From positions 1,550,001 to 1,614,000 of the forward strand of contig BPGT01000001.1 of the NCBI GenBank assembly GCA_026003175.1: a stretch of DNA of 64,000 nucleotides. The letters are read 5' to 3'. Position numbers and translations under genes: made by a program. Source of the stretch: Armatimonadota bacterium (GTDB lineage: Bacteria > Armatimonadota > HRBIN16). Of the stretch, positions 7,598 through 16,850 are shown one piece after another; the stretch's first letter is position 1; every line of letters begins with the position of its first letter. The notes beneath the pieces are model-generated. The model saw only the letters and a program-made list of their open reading frames with translations. It was not told the DNA's origin and searched no databases.

Positions 7598-9084
7598 CTT
7601 CTCTCCTCCGAAGCAGGTTCCAGCACAGCGACCGTACAGTTATCCTTGTGCAGGTACTTCCGCGCTACGCGCATTACGTCCTGAGCGGTGACCCTGCGTA
7701 CGCGCTCCACAAAGCGAAACAGCTCGCGCCAGTCGCCCAGCACCGCATCCGCCCATAGCAGCTGCGTTGCCATGCCCTCGTTGGAGCGCAGCTCGCGGAT
7801 GAAATCCGCCTCAGCCCATGTGCGCATCCGGTTCAGTTCGGCTTCAGTAACCGGCTGGGCGCGCAGACGGTTTATCTCGCGCCAAATAGCCTGTTCCAGT
7901 TCCTGTACGGTGTGGGGATGGCGTGGCACGGCGTCTATGACGAACAGGTTCGGGTAGCGGTCACCCGGCGCCGAGTAAGCGGAGACGCTCAGCGCGATTT
8001 TCTGCTTCTCCACCAGTTCGCGGTACAGACGTGAAGTACGCCCGCGCGTCAGGATACCCTGAATCACCGCGAACACCACATCGTCATCATGAGGGGCGCT
8101 CGGTTTGTGGAAGCCCATCAGCATCTGCGGATTGGCAGGCATCTTCACGACCACGCGCCGAACGCCTCGCTGGGGAGGCTCTTCTGGAATGCGTCTTTCC
8201 GGCAGAGGTTGGGCGGGAATGGCAGCGAAGTACTTTTCCACCAGCGCGATGACACGCCCCGGTTCCACGTCTCCCACCACCGCCAGCCAGGTATTGTTTG
8301 GAGCGTAGAAGGCGCGGAAGAAGCGGTCAATATCCGCCGTGCGCAGGCGAGACACATCCGGCTCCCAGCCGATAACGGGATTGCGATAGGGATGCACCAG
8401 AAACGCGGTTGCCAGAAACGCCTCCCACAGTGCGCCTTCGGGGCTGTCGTTCACGCTCTGGCGACGCTCTTCCAGTACCACATCGCGCTCCTGATAGAAC
8501 TGCCGCCAGACAGGATGGCTCATCTGGTCTGCCTGCATCAGCGCTGCCAGCTCTATACGATTCGCAGGCACACTGACGGTGTATACGGTCACATCGTTGG
8601 ATGTCCATGCGTTGGTACCGGGGCTGCCTGCTCGTTCAAAGATGCGGTCGTATTCCTGCGGTATCAGCCATTGGCTCGCCTGTTGTAGCAGTTCTTGCTC
8701 GCGTTGCTGCAGTTCGGCGATGCGCTTTTTGTCCGCCTTATCGCCTCTGGCGCGTTCCGCTTCCAGTTCGTCGCGCAGGCGTTCTATCTCGTCCCAAATC
8801 GGTTTTTCCTTCTCATAATCGCGCGTGCCGATGGTGGTGGTGCCTTTGAAGAGCATGTGTTCCAGCATGTGCGTTACACCGGTACGGCCGCTCTCCTCGT
8901 CTACGCCGCCCACACGGTGCAGGATATAGAACGCACAGGTAGGGGATTGTTTGCGGGGTAAAATCAGCACATGCAACCCGTTGGACAGGCGATGCTCCAC
9001 CACGCGCTCGGCGAAACTGGTTTGGGCGTGGGCGATACCGCAAAACAGGTACAGTATCGTCAGTGCTGTGTAAACAGACCTCAT
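7594..9084 (-). CDS. Secreted zinc peptidase, M16 family (catalytic subunit)
   Basis: This is a pitrilysin-type zinc metallopeptidase. HMLEH (HxxEH) lies near residue 72 and the distal Glu block (ERDVVLEERRQ) near 190. A highly charged predicted coiled coil (about residues 95-135, rich in E, R, K and Q) is inserted after the zinc motif; I recall this in bacterial periplasmic M16 proteins. I use the ATG at 9084, which gives a clean signal peptide (MRSVYTALTILYLFCGIAHA) and begins 2 bases after the recO stop. It probably pairs with the downstream inactive M16 protein. Confidence 0.93.
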   Translation of the reverse strand: MRSVYTALTILYLFCGIAHAQTSFAERVVEHRLSNGLHVLILPRKQSPTCAFYILHRVGGVDEESGRTGVTHMLEHMLFKGTTTIGTRDYEKEKPIWDEIERLRDELEAERARGDKADKKRIAELQQREQELLQQASQWLIPQEYDRIFERAGSPGTNAWTSNDVTVYTVSVPANRIELAALMQADQMSHPVWRQFYQERDVVLEERRQSVNDSPEGALWEAFLATAFLVHPYRNPVIGWEPDVSRLRTADIDRFFRAFYAPNNTWLAVVGDVEPGRVIALVEKYFAAIPAQPLPERRIPEEPPQRGVRRVVVKMPANPQMLMGFHKPSAPHDDDVVFAVIQGILTRGRTSRLYRELVEKQKIALSVSAYSAPGDRYPNLFVIDAVPRHPHTVQELEQAIWREINRLRAQPVTEAELNRMRTWAEADFIRELRSNEGMATQLLWADAVLGDWRELFRFVERVRRVTAQDVMRVARKYLHKDNCTVAVLEPASEERR

Positions 9085-9086
9085 CC

Positions 9087-9848
9087 TTAGCAAACCTCTC
9101 CTCCCTCCAGCAGTTCCTGTCGCAGTTGCCACAGTACCCGCGTACTTTTCAATTCTCTATCCAGATGATACCTCAGGTGCAGGTGGACAGCGTGTTGTAT
9201 CTGCTCTGCAGCGGGTGTGCCAGGGTAGTCCACCTGCCCTACCGCATTCAACACGCGCCATGTGAGCCATGCTAGTCGGGACAGCTTCACCGTGCCGGTC
9301 ACCATGCGTGCGCATGAAGCGCATAATGCTCCCCCCGTTTCAGGTTGGAAGGCAATCTGCTCGCCGTCCACCGGATTACCGCAGCGGGCGCAGGTGTCCA
9401 GCACAGGCGCGTATCCCTGTTGGTGCATGAGTGCGTTCTCGAAAAGACAAAGGGTCCACATCGGATGCTCGCTGGTCTCCAGTTCATTCAGAACGCCTGC
9501 CAACAGGTCAAAGAGGTGCTCATCAGGCACGCCCTCCTCCAGCAAGCGGTCTACCAGCTCGCAGGCGTAGATAGCAGCGGTGGCGTTGACCAACAGGCGA
9601 TGTAGACGCGCTCGTGCCCGCTCAACAGAGGCTTGAGTTATAATCCAGAAGGTCTTGCCCTGCGCGAGGTGAAATCGCGCCTGCACACAGGTCTCGGTAG
9701 CTCCGGCCAGTTTGCTGGTAGGTTTGCGTGCGCCTTTGGCAATGGCTGAGAGTTTTCCCATCTCGCATGTGAGGAGGGTCAGCACCTTGTCCGCTTCGCC
9801 CAGCGGACGCCTGCGCAGGACGATTGCTTGCACGTTCACGGGGGGCAA
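9087..9848 (-). CDS. recO: DNA repair protein RecO
   Basis: RecO loads RecA on SSB-coated DNA with RecR. The protein has an N-terminal OB fold (AIVLRRRPLGEADKVLTLLT), a helical middle and a four-Cys zinc finger (CARC near residue 152 and CASC near 173). At 253 residues the length is typical. The start is TTG at 9848, immediately after the deoC stop, with GGAGGAGG 7 bases upstream at the end of deoC. A GTG three codons in is the alternative. Confidence 0.93.
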   Translation of the reverse strand: MPPVNVQAIVLRRRPLGEADKVLTLLTCEMGKLSAIAKGARKPTSKLAGATETCVQARFHLAQGKTFWIITQASVERARARLHRLLVNATAAIYACELVDRLLEEGVPDEHLFDLLAGVLNELETSEHPMWTLCLFENALMHQQGYAPVLDTCARCGNPVDGEQIAFQPETGGALCASCARMVTGTVKLSRLAWLTWRVLNAVGQVDYPGTPAAEQIQHAVHLHLRYHLDRELKSTRVLWQLRQELLEGGEVC

Positions 9849-10526
9849 CTATGTTCCCTCCTCCAGCTGCTGTAGCAACGTCACGCCGCTGCTGGTGCCG
9901 ATGCGGTCCGCTCCTGCTTGCAACAGTTCCAGTGCAAGGCTGAGCGTACGGATACCGCCTGCCGCTTTGACTTTCAGGGAAGGTGGCGCGGCAGAGCGCA
10001 AGAGCCTCACGTCATCGATAGTGGCTCCGCCCTCGCCGAAGCCGGTGGAGGTCTTCACGAAATCCGCGCCGCTTTCCGCCACGACGCGCGTTGCCTGTAT
10101 TTTCTCCTCCAACGTCAGGTAGCAACACTCGATAATCACCTTGAGTACCACCGCCGGTGTTGCCGAGCGACACAAGGAGGCTATCTGTTCTATCTCGTGG
10201 CGCACGGTGCGCCAGTCGCCCGATTTGAGGGCAGGTAAAGCGATGACCATATCCAGTTCGGTGGCTCCCGACGCCAGAGCCTGTTCCGCTTCATAAAGCT
10301 TTACCGATGGCATGTTCGCTCCCAACGGGAACCCCACCACCGTGCCCACCGCGACCCCACTGCCTGTCAGATGGCGCACGGCACGCTCCACCCAGCACGG
10401 CTGGATGCAAACGCTGGCGAACCGGTACTGCAACGCCTCGTTGCACAGCCGGTCGATGTCGGCATGTGTGCTGGTAGGGCGAAGCAGGGTATGGTCGATG
10501 CGCTGAGCAAGTTCTTCTCGGTTCAT
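9849..10526 (-). CDS. deoC: Deoxyribose-phosphate aldolase
   Basis: DeoC splits deoxyribose-5-phosphate into acetaldehyde and glyceraldehyde-3-phosphate. The family blocks are present: RIDHTLLRP at the N terminus, VGFPLGAN, ELDMVIALPALKSGDW, the Schiff-base lysine in VLKVIIECCYL, DFVKTSTGF and VKAAGGIRT. ATG 10526 gives the expected 225 residues; upstream codons in the frame are atypical Cys-rich sequence. It is the first gene of the deoC-recO-M16-M16-ruvC operon, divergent from rodA. Confidence 0.95.
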   Translation of the reverse strand: MNREELAQRIDHTLLRPTSTHADIDRLCNEALQYRFASVCIQPCWVERAVRHLTGSGVAVGTVVGFPLGANMPSVKLYEAEQALASGATELDMVIALPALKSGDWRTVRHEIEQIASLCRSATPAVVLKVIIECCYLTLEEKIQATRVVAESGADFVKTSTGFGEGGATIDDVRLLRSAAPPSLKVKAAGGIRTLSLALELLQAGADRIGTSSGVTLLQQLEEGT

Positions 10527-10727
10527 TTGTATCCTGCAAAAAGTTGCTTCACCACAGGCGCAGCAACCTGCGCAGAGTGCAAGGTACGGCTCCCTGTGGT
10601 GCACACTTGCACTACACTCTGCACACTCTCTCCTCAGTATTTTCGCACAAGCGCGAGCGAAATGCAACCCGTACGCCCTTGCTGTTGCCCAGTAAAGCGG
10701 GTACACTCTATTCGCGGAGCGGCGGCG

Positions 10728-11828
10728 ATGAGAAAATACCTGCGAGAGCTGGACTGGACGACGCTACTGATAGCCCTTCTGCTGTGCGCAGTGGGGCTGG
10801 TGATGGTCTACAGCGCACGACGGGCGCAGGGGGATGGCATCCTTTTCGTACGCAAGCAAGCCATCGCGATGGGCATTGGGGTCGTGACGATGTTTGTTAT
10901 CGCCTATTTTCCGATACAGACTTGGCAACGGTGGACAAGGTGGTTTTATACGATAAACATCCTTCTGCTGCTCTATGTGGACTATTTCGGCAAGGTGACC
11001 AAAGGCTCCCAGCGCTGGATTCCCCTGCCGGGCGGCTTCCACTTCCAGCCTTCGGAGGCGGCAAAGGTTCTTGTCGTGCTGACGCTTGCAGCGTGGCTTG
11101 CCAGCAGGGAGGAGAAGCTGCGCGACCGATGGACGGTGGTGAAATCGCTACTGTACATCGGGCTCCCCGTGCTATTGATATTCAAGCAGCCCGACCTGGG
11201 CACATCGTTGGTGGTGATGGCGATATGGTTTGGGATGATGATGCTAGCGGGGGCGAACCTGAAGCATTTGGGAATGGTTTTGCTGGCAGGGCTGGTGGCT
11301 TTTACCGCTTTATGGCACCTGAACGTGCTGGAAGAGTATCAGAAGAATCGGCTTGTTGCTTTCCTAAACCCTCAACTCGACCCGCGTGGCTCCGGCTATC
11401 ATATCCTGCAGGCGCGCATTGCGGTGGGGTCCGGGCAGGTGTTCGGCAAGGGGTTGTTTCATGGCACGCAGAACGTACTGTTATTCATTCCTGAGCAACA
11501 TACTGACTTCATCTTTACGGTAGTAGCGGAGGAAACGGGGTTCGTCGGCAGCGTGGCTTTGTTGTCTGCGTATGCTCTGTTGTTATGGAGGCTTTCACGC
11601 CTGGTTCTACAGGCGCACCGTCTGTACCCGCGTCTGATTGCGGCGGGGATCACCACCTTCTTCGCCTATCACATCATCGTCAATACGGGTATGGTCATCG
11701 GTATCCTACCGGTGGTGGGGGTATGGCTACCCTTCGTCAGCTTTGGGGGCACGGCGGTGATCACCTGTTTCCTCGCGCTGGGCTTTATGCAAGCCATCCA
11801 CCGGCAGCAGTTCGAGATGATGTTTTAG
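10728..11828 (+). CDS. rodA: SEDS peptidoglycan glycosyltransferase RodA
   Basis: RodA polymerises lipid II for side-wall elongation, partnered by a class B PBP that is not in this window. It has about ten membrane segments, the SEDS loop NPQLDPRGSGYHILQARIAVGSG (written in part) near residue 220, PEQHTDFIFTVVAEETGF near 260, and the C-terminal GVWLPFVSFGGTAV motif. ATG 10728, preceded by GGAG, gives 366 residues, the usual RodA length. FtsW is the alternative, but the HTDFIF...G-G-V order and short termini favour RodA. Confidence 0.9.
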   Translation: MRKYLRELDWTTLLIALLLCAVGLVMVYSARRAQGDGILFVRKQAIAMGIGVVTMFVIAYFPIQTWQRWTRWFYTINILLLLYVDYFGKVTKGSQRWIPLPGGFHFQPSEAAKVLVVLTLAAWLASREEKLRDRWTVVKSLLYIGLPVLLIFKQPDLGTSLVVMAIWFGMMMLAGANLKHLGMVLLAGLVAFTALWHLNVLEEYQKNRLVAFLNPQLDPRGSGYHILQARIAVGSGQVFGKGLFHGTQNVLLFIPEQHTDFIFTVVAEETGFVGSVALLSAYALLLWRLSRLVLQAHRLYPRLIAAGITTFFAYHIIVNTGMVIGILPVVGVWLPFVSFGGTAVITCFLALGFMQAIHRQQFEMMF

Positions 11829-11910
11829 GGCGGTTTCCGGGGTTTGGAAAGGTTCCAAAGGGTATCATTTTGGCACCAGTAAAGGGTAATCTCAACCCTG
11901 CCTCCTGCGT

Positions 11911-13212
11911 TCACTCATCCCCCGTCAGCCCAAAGTTGCGCACGAGGATGCCGAAGTCGAACAGACTGATTTCTCCATCCCCGTCGAAGTCGGTGGCAGG
12001 GTCATACCCCGGCTCGCCGTACAGTGTGCCGAACGCTGCTACCAGCCTGCCGAAGTCGAACAGGCTGACCTCGTTGTCACCGTCGGCGTCGCCACCTAGC
12101 AACGCGACGTTCAGCGTGCCGCTCGCAGGCACGCTCACCTGGTGCAGCACCCGCCGCAGCGAACGGTCCGCCTTGAATGCCAGGTCCCATGTGCCTACCG
12201 GCAGGGCAATCTGCACACTTCCCGACGCATCCGGCGACACTTGCTGGACCTCCAGTGGCTGCAGGTCGTCTGGCTGGCGTATCTCTACCCGCAGGCTCAC
12301 CAGCGAATAATCGCCGATAAAATCGTTCAGTGTAATAGCGCAAGCGGTGTTTGAACGGGGCATCGCAGGCGGAATGCCCGTGCCTATCGTCACGTCGTCA
12401 AAGTAGAAGTCGACAGCGTTGCTGGCGAGACCGCGGATGCGTACGGTGGTCGCGCCGTAAGCAGGGTTGCGCGGCTCGGTTTTGGTCGCGCCGTCCAGAA
12501 TGAACAGCACCTCATTCGGTTTCCACAGCCATATCGCCGCGTGATGCCAACCTGCTGTGCGGGTAGTTCCTCCAAAGTTCGCCCAGGTGAACGCACCGCC
12601 TCCCTGACTGGCAAAGGAATCGGGCGGATAGTATGCCGCATCCGAAATATCTCCGCGTATCTGGTAGGTGTTCCAGTTCGCCTTGGGGTCAAAGCTGGCT
12701 GCACCTAGCGAGAAGCTCTCCACCTGCCCGGTGGTTACTCCCGCACCCACATCCAGCAAGCCGTTCGTGTAGTATAACAGCTCCACCCAGGCGTTCGCCT
12801 GCCTGCCTGCCGAGCCGGTATCGTAAAACCACCAATCCACGTACGCCCCCACGCCCAGCGGCGCGGAGAGGTTGAGGAAATTAGCGCGATGTGCGCCCGC
12901 CTTCAGCCACAGGCTCTGCTGACCACTATGCGCCTTCGCGTCGGGCGGTTGGGGCAGATAGGGGTCTCCCGTGTAGGCAGGGTGTGTGTACGGGTTGACA
13001 ACGTTGATCAGCTGCAGGTTGGGTGGAGCAATCTGCCCATGCCACACGTTGCTCGTGAGCCATATCGGGTCGAACAGGTTACTCGGGTTATCATACTGTT
13101 CGAACTGCTGCTGTCCCTGATAGCTCTCGAAGTCATCCGAGAAGACCACCTGGGCGGTAGCGTTGTTTGCTGTTAACATAGCCAGTACGCAAATGGTAGC
13201 GATAGCGCGCAT
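11911..13212 (-). CDS. Secreted beta-sandwich protein with C-terminal dockerin-like module
   Basis: A signal peptide (MRAIATICVLAMLTANNATA) leads into a LamG/concanavalin-like region, rich in aromatic residues and beginning FSDDFESY, up to about residue 275. A short Ig/carboxypeptidase-regulatory-like domain follows (about 285-375), then two calcium-loop repeats, GDADGDNEVSLFDFG and DFDGDGEISLFDFG, ending NFGLTGDE. The repeats resemble dockerin EF-hand loops, but no cohesin is seen here. It may bind carbohydrate or be surface-attached. An AAAGGAG ribosome site precedes ATG 13212, and the 5' leader carries a long inverted repeat. The same C-terminal module ends the protein at 60871-61980. Confidence 0.8.
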   Translation of the reverse strand: MRAIATICVLAMLTANNATAQVVFSDDFESYQGQQQFEQYDNPSNLFDPIWLTSNVWHGQIAPPNLQLINVVNPYTHPAYTGDPYLPQPPDAKAHSGQQSLWLKAGAHRANFLNLSAPLGVGAYVDWWFYDTGSAGRQANAWVELLYYTNGLLDVGAGVTTGQVESFSLGAASFDPKANWNTYQIRGDISDAAYYPPDSFASQGGGAFTWANFGGTTRTAGWHHAAIWLWKPNEVLFILDGATKTEPRNPAYGATTVRIRGLASNAVDFYFDDVTIGTGIPPAMPRSNTACAITLNDFIGDYSLVSLRVEIRQPDDLQPLEVQQVSPDASGSVQIALPVGTWDLAFKADRSLRRVLHQVSVPASGTLNVALLGGDADGDNEVSLFDFGRLVAAFGTLYGEPGYDPATDFDGDGEISLFDFGILVRNFGLTGDE

Positions 13213-13264
13213 GGTTGCAAGTCTCCTTTCGCTATGCTCACGGCTTGGCAGGAGCCTTCAGTGT

Positions 13265-13323
13265 AACCACAGGCTTATGAAGCCCGGGGTACGCTGCGTC
13301 CCAAAGTCCATAAGGCTGTGGTT
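13265..13323 (-). promoter_or_regulatory. Long inverted repeat in the leader of the secreted dockerin-like gene
   Basis: Arms 13265-13279 and 13309-13323 are complementary at 14 of 15 positions, with a 29-base loop. On the minus strand, the 5' arm can instead form a local CCATAA/TTATGG hairpin that reuses the same bases, so two mutually exclusive folds exist. It lies 53 bases upstream of the start codon at 13212. It may be a leader RNA switch or an operator. I could not match it to a known riboswitch class. Confidence 0.4.
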
Positions 13324-13431
13324 ATGGTTTGCTAGAGAATCCTATCATGCAATCGAGATGTTGTCAAACTAGTATCTTTGCGAGTTTTCGGGTATGGCAC
13401 TTTTCGGATGGACAAGGAAATCGCACGGTGC

Positions 13432-14622
13432 TCAATGTGAGCGTGCGACTGCTTCGCCCGGAGAGGCACTGCCCTTCGCGAAGTGCGCCAGCAGAATGGG
13501 TGCGGCAAACGTCGTCAAAAATATCACCGCCAGAAGCGCAGCATAGTGGGCATCACCCAGCACGCCGTTTTGCTTGCCTACCGTAGCGAAAATCAGTCCT
13601 ACCTCACCGCGCGGAACCATCCCTGCGCCGATAAGCGCGTGGCGGATGCCTTTGCCCCATGCTCCCCAGCCGGCAAGAAACTTGCCCAGAAAGGCAGCCA
13701 CCGTACCCAGTAACGCCAGCGACAGTGTGGAACGGTTTGACGGCTCCAGGGGATTGAACAGGTGCACGTTCACCGCCACGCCGACACTGACAAAAAAGAT
13801 GGGCGTGAAGAAGTCGGCAATCGGCTTGAGCTCATGTTCAATCTGCTTGGTGCGTCCGATGGAAGAAAGCACCAGTCCTGCCGCAAAAGAGCCAACTATC
13901 GCCGCCGAACCAACCTTCTTCGCTGCCAGCGCAAAGGCGAACGCCATCACCAGCGCGGCGGTGACCAGTGCGCCGCGTACCGTCATGCGGTCTACTACGC
14001 GCAGCAGAGAGGGCGCCAGCATACGCCCCGCTACCAATGCAAACGCTACAAACACCAGTGCTACCACTGTCGTCTGTACGACGAACAACAGACTGACGCT
14101 GCCCTGCGCCACTATCGCCGAGACCACAGCTAGGATGACCAGCCCCAGCACATCATCCAGAACCGCCGCTCCCAGCACGATGCGTCCCTCTATGCTGTTC
14201 AGCACACCCAGGTCAGCCAATACACGAGCGGTGATGCCGATGCTGGTGGCACAGAATGCTGCACCGAACAAGATAGCGGTCGTCCCGGTAATGCCCAGAG
14301 CCACACAGGTCAGGTAGCCTCCGACAAACGGCATTGCCACGCCGATAAGAGCCACCACTAATGACTTTATCCCCACACGCAGGAGCGCACTCAGGTCGGT
14401 CTCCAGACCGATTTCGAACAGCAGCAGCATCACCCCCACTTCCGCCAGCAGGTGCAGTATCTCACTGTCAGACACCCAGCCCAGCACGCTCGTCCCCAAA
14501 AGCACGCCCGCCAGCAGCTCGCCCAGTACCGGAGGCTGTTTCACACGCTCCGCCAGCTGAGCCATTACACGAGCGAACAGCAGTATCAGAATCAGCATGA
14601 GCAAGAATCTATCCAGCGTCAT
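13432..14622 (-). CDS. Cation:proton antiporter, CPA2 family
   Basis: This inner-membrane Na+(K+)/H+ exchanger has about twelve hydrophobic segments over 396 residues. It has the QPPVLGELLAGVLLG opening helix, the EVGVMLLLFEIGLE motif and the paired-aspartate transport site VLDDVLGL near residue 155, typical of electrogenic NapA-type exchangers. There is no C-terminal TrkA-N/RCK domain, so KefB-like ligand gating is unlikely. AGGAGGACAGG precedes ATG 14622. It is a single gene, divergent from the phosphoesterase at 14769. Confidence 0.9.
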   Translation of the reverse strand: MTLDRFLLMLILILLFARVMAQLAERVKQPPVLGELLAGVLLGTSVLGWVSDSEILHLLAEVGVMLLLFEIGLETDLSALLRVGIKSLVVALIGVAMPFVGGYLTCVALGITGTTAILFGAAFCATSIGITARVLADLGVLNSIEGRIVLGAAVLDDVLGLVILAVVSAIVAQGSVSLLFVVQTTVVALVFVAFALVAGRMLAPSLLRVVDRMTVRGALVTAALVMAFAFALAAKKVGSAAIVGSFAAGLVLSSIGRTKQIEHELKPIADFFTPIFFVSVGVAVNVHLFNPLEPSNRSTLSLALLGTVAAFLGKFLAGWGAWGKGIRHALIGAGMVPRGEVGLIFATVGKQNGVLGDAHYAALLAVIFLTTFAAPILLAHFAKGSASPGEAVARSH

Positions 14623-14768
14623 CCTGTCCTCCTGCAGGGTTTTGCCTGCTAATTATACCCGTGAAACGTTCTAAACTGTTCCTGTCGTTCACCGCTTGTT
14701 GCACACCAAGCAGGGAGCATGCCCTTCGAGGGAGAAGAATGTAGCATTCAATAAAGAGGTAAACGCCA

Positions 14769-16838
14769 GTGGGTAAACGCGCTATCTGGATATGTGTGCT
14801 GATACTGCTCAGCGTGACCGCACGGGCAGAGCGGTTTCGCTTTCTGCATATCACCGATACACATATCGGCGTGAGCGCGCATCACCAGGAGACACGTGAT
14901 TACATCCAGACCTTTAACGCCTTAACCCCACAACCCGCTTTCATCGTCAACACCGGCGATTGCACCGAGCTGGGCTCCACCGAGGAGTATAGGCGCTATC
15001 GTGAGATAATGAGCGAGCTGCGCATCCCGCTTATCAACGTGCCGGGCAATCATGATGTGCGCTGGAGCGCTATCGGTAAAGAGGGCTTTGCGAAGTGGTT
15101 GGGTCCTCTGCGGATGCACTGGGAACGCGAGGGATGCCACTTCTTTGCACTGGACAGCACCGCCCTGCTGGAGCACCACGGACACTTCGAGGAAGCCGAC
15201 CTGCGCTGGCTGGAACAGCGTCTGCGCCGACTGTCGAAGGGGGCGCCGGTTTTCCTCTTCTTCCACCACTGGGTGGCAACGGGCGAGAAGATGGTGGACA
15301 ACGAGCACCGCCTACTGGACATTATCGCACCTTACAATGTGAAAGCGGTGTTCGTAGGACATGGCCATAAGGACACAACGTGGTGGCGCAACGGTGTGTT
15401 GTTTCTGATGGCGCGCGGATTGTATCAGGGGAGTTACCATCAGGTAGAAGTGGATGACTCTGCGATTCGCATCTGGCGTGTGGCGAAAGAAGAGAATGAA
15501 CCCGCTTTGCTGGCGGAGCTACCTCGTGCACCTCAGCCGATACCACAACTGCGCGTGCAGAGCTTACGCTTGCATGGAGGCGAACTGCTTGCTCGACTGC
15601 GGTGGAGGTCATCTGAAGGCACACAACCCGAGCGGTGGGAGGCTCGCTTGGATGACAGCGCGTGGCAAGCCGTTGCTGTGGAAGGCGGCGGTGCAACATT
15701 TACCGTACGCGTACCGATGGGGGACGCTATCCCCGGAACCCACCGTGTAGACTTTCGGGGCGTATACGACGGGAAGCCCTGTGAGGTCTCGGCTATTGTG
15801 GAAGTGCCCGGGGCTGTTCGTCCGCTGTGGGTGTTCCGAACCGGCGGCTCTGTCAAAGCGCAGCCCATCATATATGATGGCACGGTGTATATCAGCAGTT
15901 TTGACGGTACGCTATATGCTGTGGACATTGTCTCTGGCAGGCTTCGCTGGAAAACGTTTATCGGTGGCACACTGGTTGCTGCTCCTGCGGTGACCGAAGA
16001 GGTAGTGGTTGTCGGCAGCACATCAGGCACGGTGGCGTGTCTGCGGCGATCCGACGGGCGAGTTCTGTGGAGAACCAGCCTGCCTCCACCCGTTTTTGCC
16101 TCTGCGGGCATTTATGAACAGGTGATATGCACTGCGGCAGGCGACGGCAAGATTTACGGGCTATCCCTGCGCGACGGCAGCGGGCTGTGGGAGTTTCAGA
16201 CGGGCATGTTCGTACAGTCGCGTATTGTACCGGCGCGCGGAATGTTCATCGCAGGATGCTGGGACAATCACGTGTATGCGCTCGACGCCCGCACAGGGAC
16301 ACTCAGGTGGAAGCAGAAGTTTGGGCGCTCTTTCTATTACGCACCGGCTATCGGTTCCCCGGCAACCGATGGGGCGCGTGTGGTAGTGCCTTCCAATGAT
16401 GGTGTGTTACACGCCATGCGTGTGGTAACAGGCGAGGTGTTATGGGAGGTAGCTTCCGCGCAGGGCGACAGCTTTGGCTATCCTGCGCCGCTGTTGAAGG
16501 AGGGTACGGTCTATTGTGGGGCACTGGGAACGCGCGGGCTGGTGTATGCGGTAGACGTGCGCACCGGGCAGCTGCGCTGGGTTGCAAAAACGGGGCAAGT
16601 TATGTATGATTCTGGATGTGCATCGGCGCAAGGTTACCTTTTCACTGCGGCGGTAAACGGCGTGGTATACTGGATAGAGGAAAGTAGTGGTCGAATCGTG
16701 CAGAGTTACCGGCTAGCAGAGGGACATGTTTTTTGTGTACCCGAAACGGACGGTGAGCGGTTCGTGATCGGGTCGTTGAATGGGGCAGTTTACGCTTTTC
16801 CTGCGCGAATCCGAAGCGATGAGACGTTTGAGAAGTGA
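14769..16838 (+). CDS. Secreted metallophosphoesterase fused to a PQQ-type beta-propeller
   Basis: A signal peptide (WICVLILLSVTARA) is followed by a calcineurin-like phosphoesterase with its metal motifs: HITDTHIG, NTGDCTE, GNHD, FFHHW and GHGH (residues about 25-205). A short linker domain follows. From about residue 355, a PQQ-enzyme-like propeller has at least six blades of the G-T-V-Y-x(5-8)-LYAVDxxxGxLRW type. It starts at GTG 14769 with AGAGGT upstream. Such phosphoesterase-propeller proteins are probably exported; the substrate is unknown. The response regulator gene begins 12 bases downstream and may be co-transcribed. Confidence 0.88.
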   Translation: MGKRAIWICVLILLSVTARAERFRFLHITDTHIGVSAHHQETRDYIQTFNALTPQPAFIVNTGDCTELGSTEEYRRYREIMSELRIPLINVPGNHDVRWSAIGKEGFAKWLGPLRMHWEREGCHFFALDSTALLEHHGHFEEADLRWLEQRLRRLSKGAPVFLFFHHWVATGEKMVDNEHRLLDIIAPYNVKAVFVGHGHKDTTWWRNGVLFLMARGLYQGSYHQVEVDDSAIRIWRVAKEENEPALLAELPRAPQPIPQLRVQSLRLHGGELLARLRWRSSEGTQPERWEARLDDSAWQAVAVEGGGATFTVRVPMGDAIPGTHRVDFRGVYDGKPCEVSAIVEVPGAVRPLWVFRTGGSVKAQPIIYDGTVYISSFDGTLYAVDIVSGRLRWKTFIGGTLVAAPAVTEEVVVVGSTSGTVACLRRSDGRVLWRTSLPPPVFASAGIYEQVICTAAGDGKIYGLSLRDGSGLWEFQTGMFVQSRIVPARGMFIAGCWDNHVYALDARTGTLRWKQKFGRSFYYAPAIGSPATDGARVVVPSNDGVLHAMRVVTGEVLWEVASAQGDSFGYPAPLLKEGTVYCGALGTRGLVYAVDVRTGQLRWVAKTGQVMYDSGCASAQGYLFTAAVNGVVYWIEESSGRIVQSYRLAEGHVFCVPETDGERFVIGSLNGAVYAFPARIRSDETFEK

Positions 16839-16850
16839 GGGAAGCAAAAG

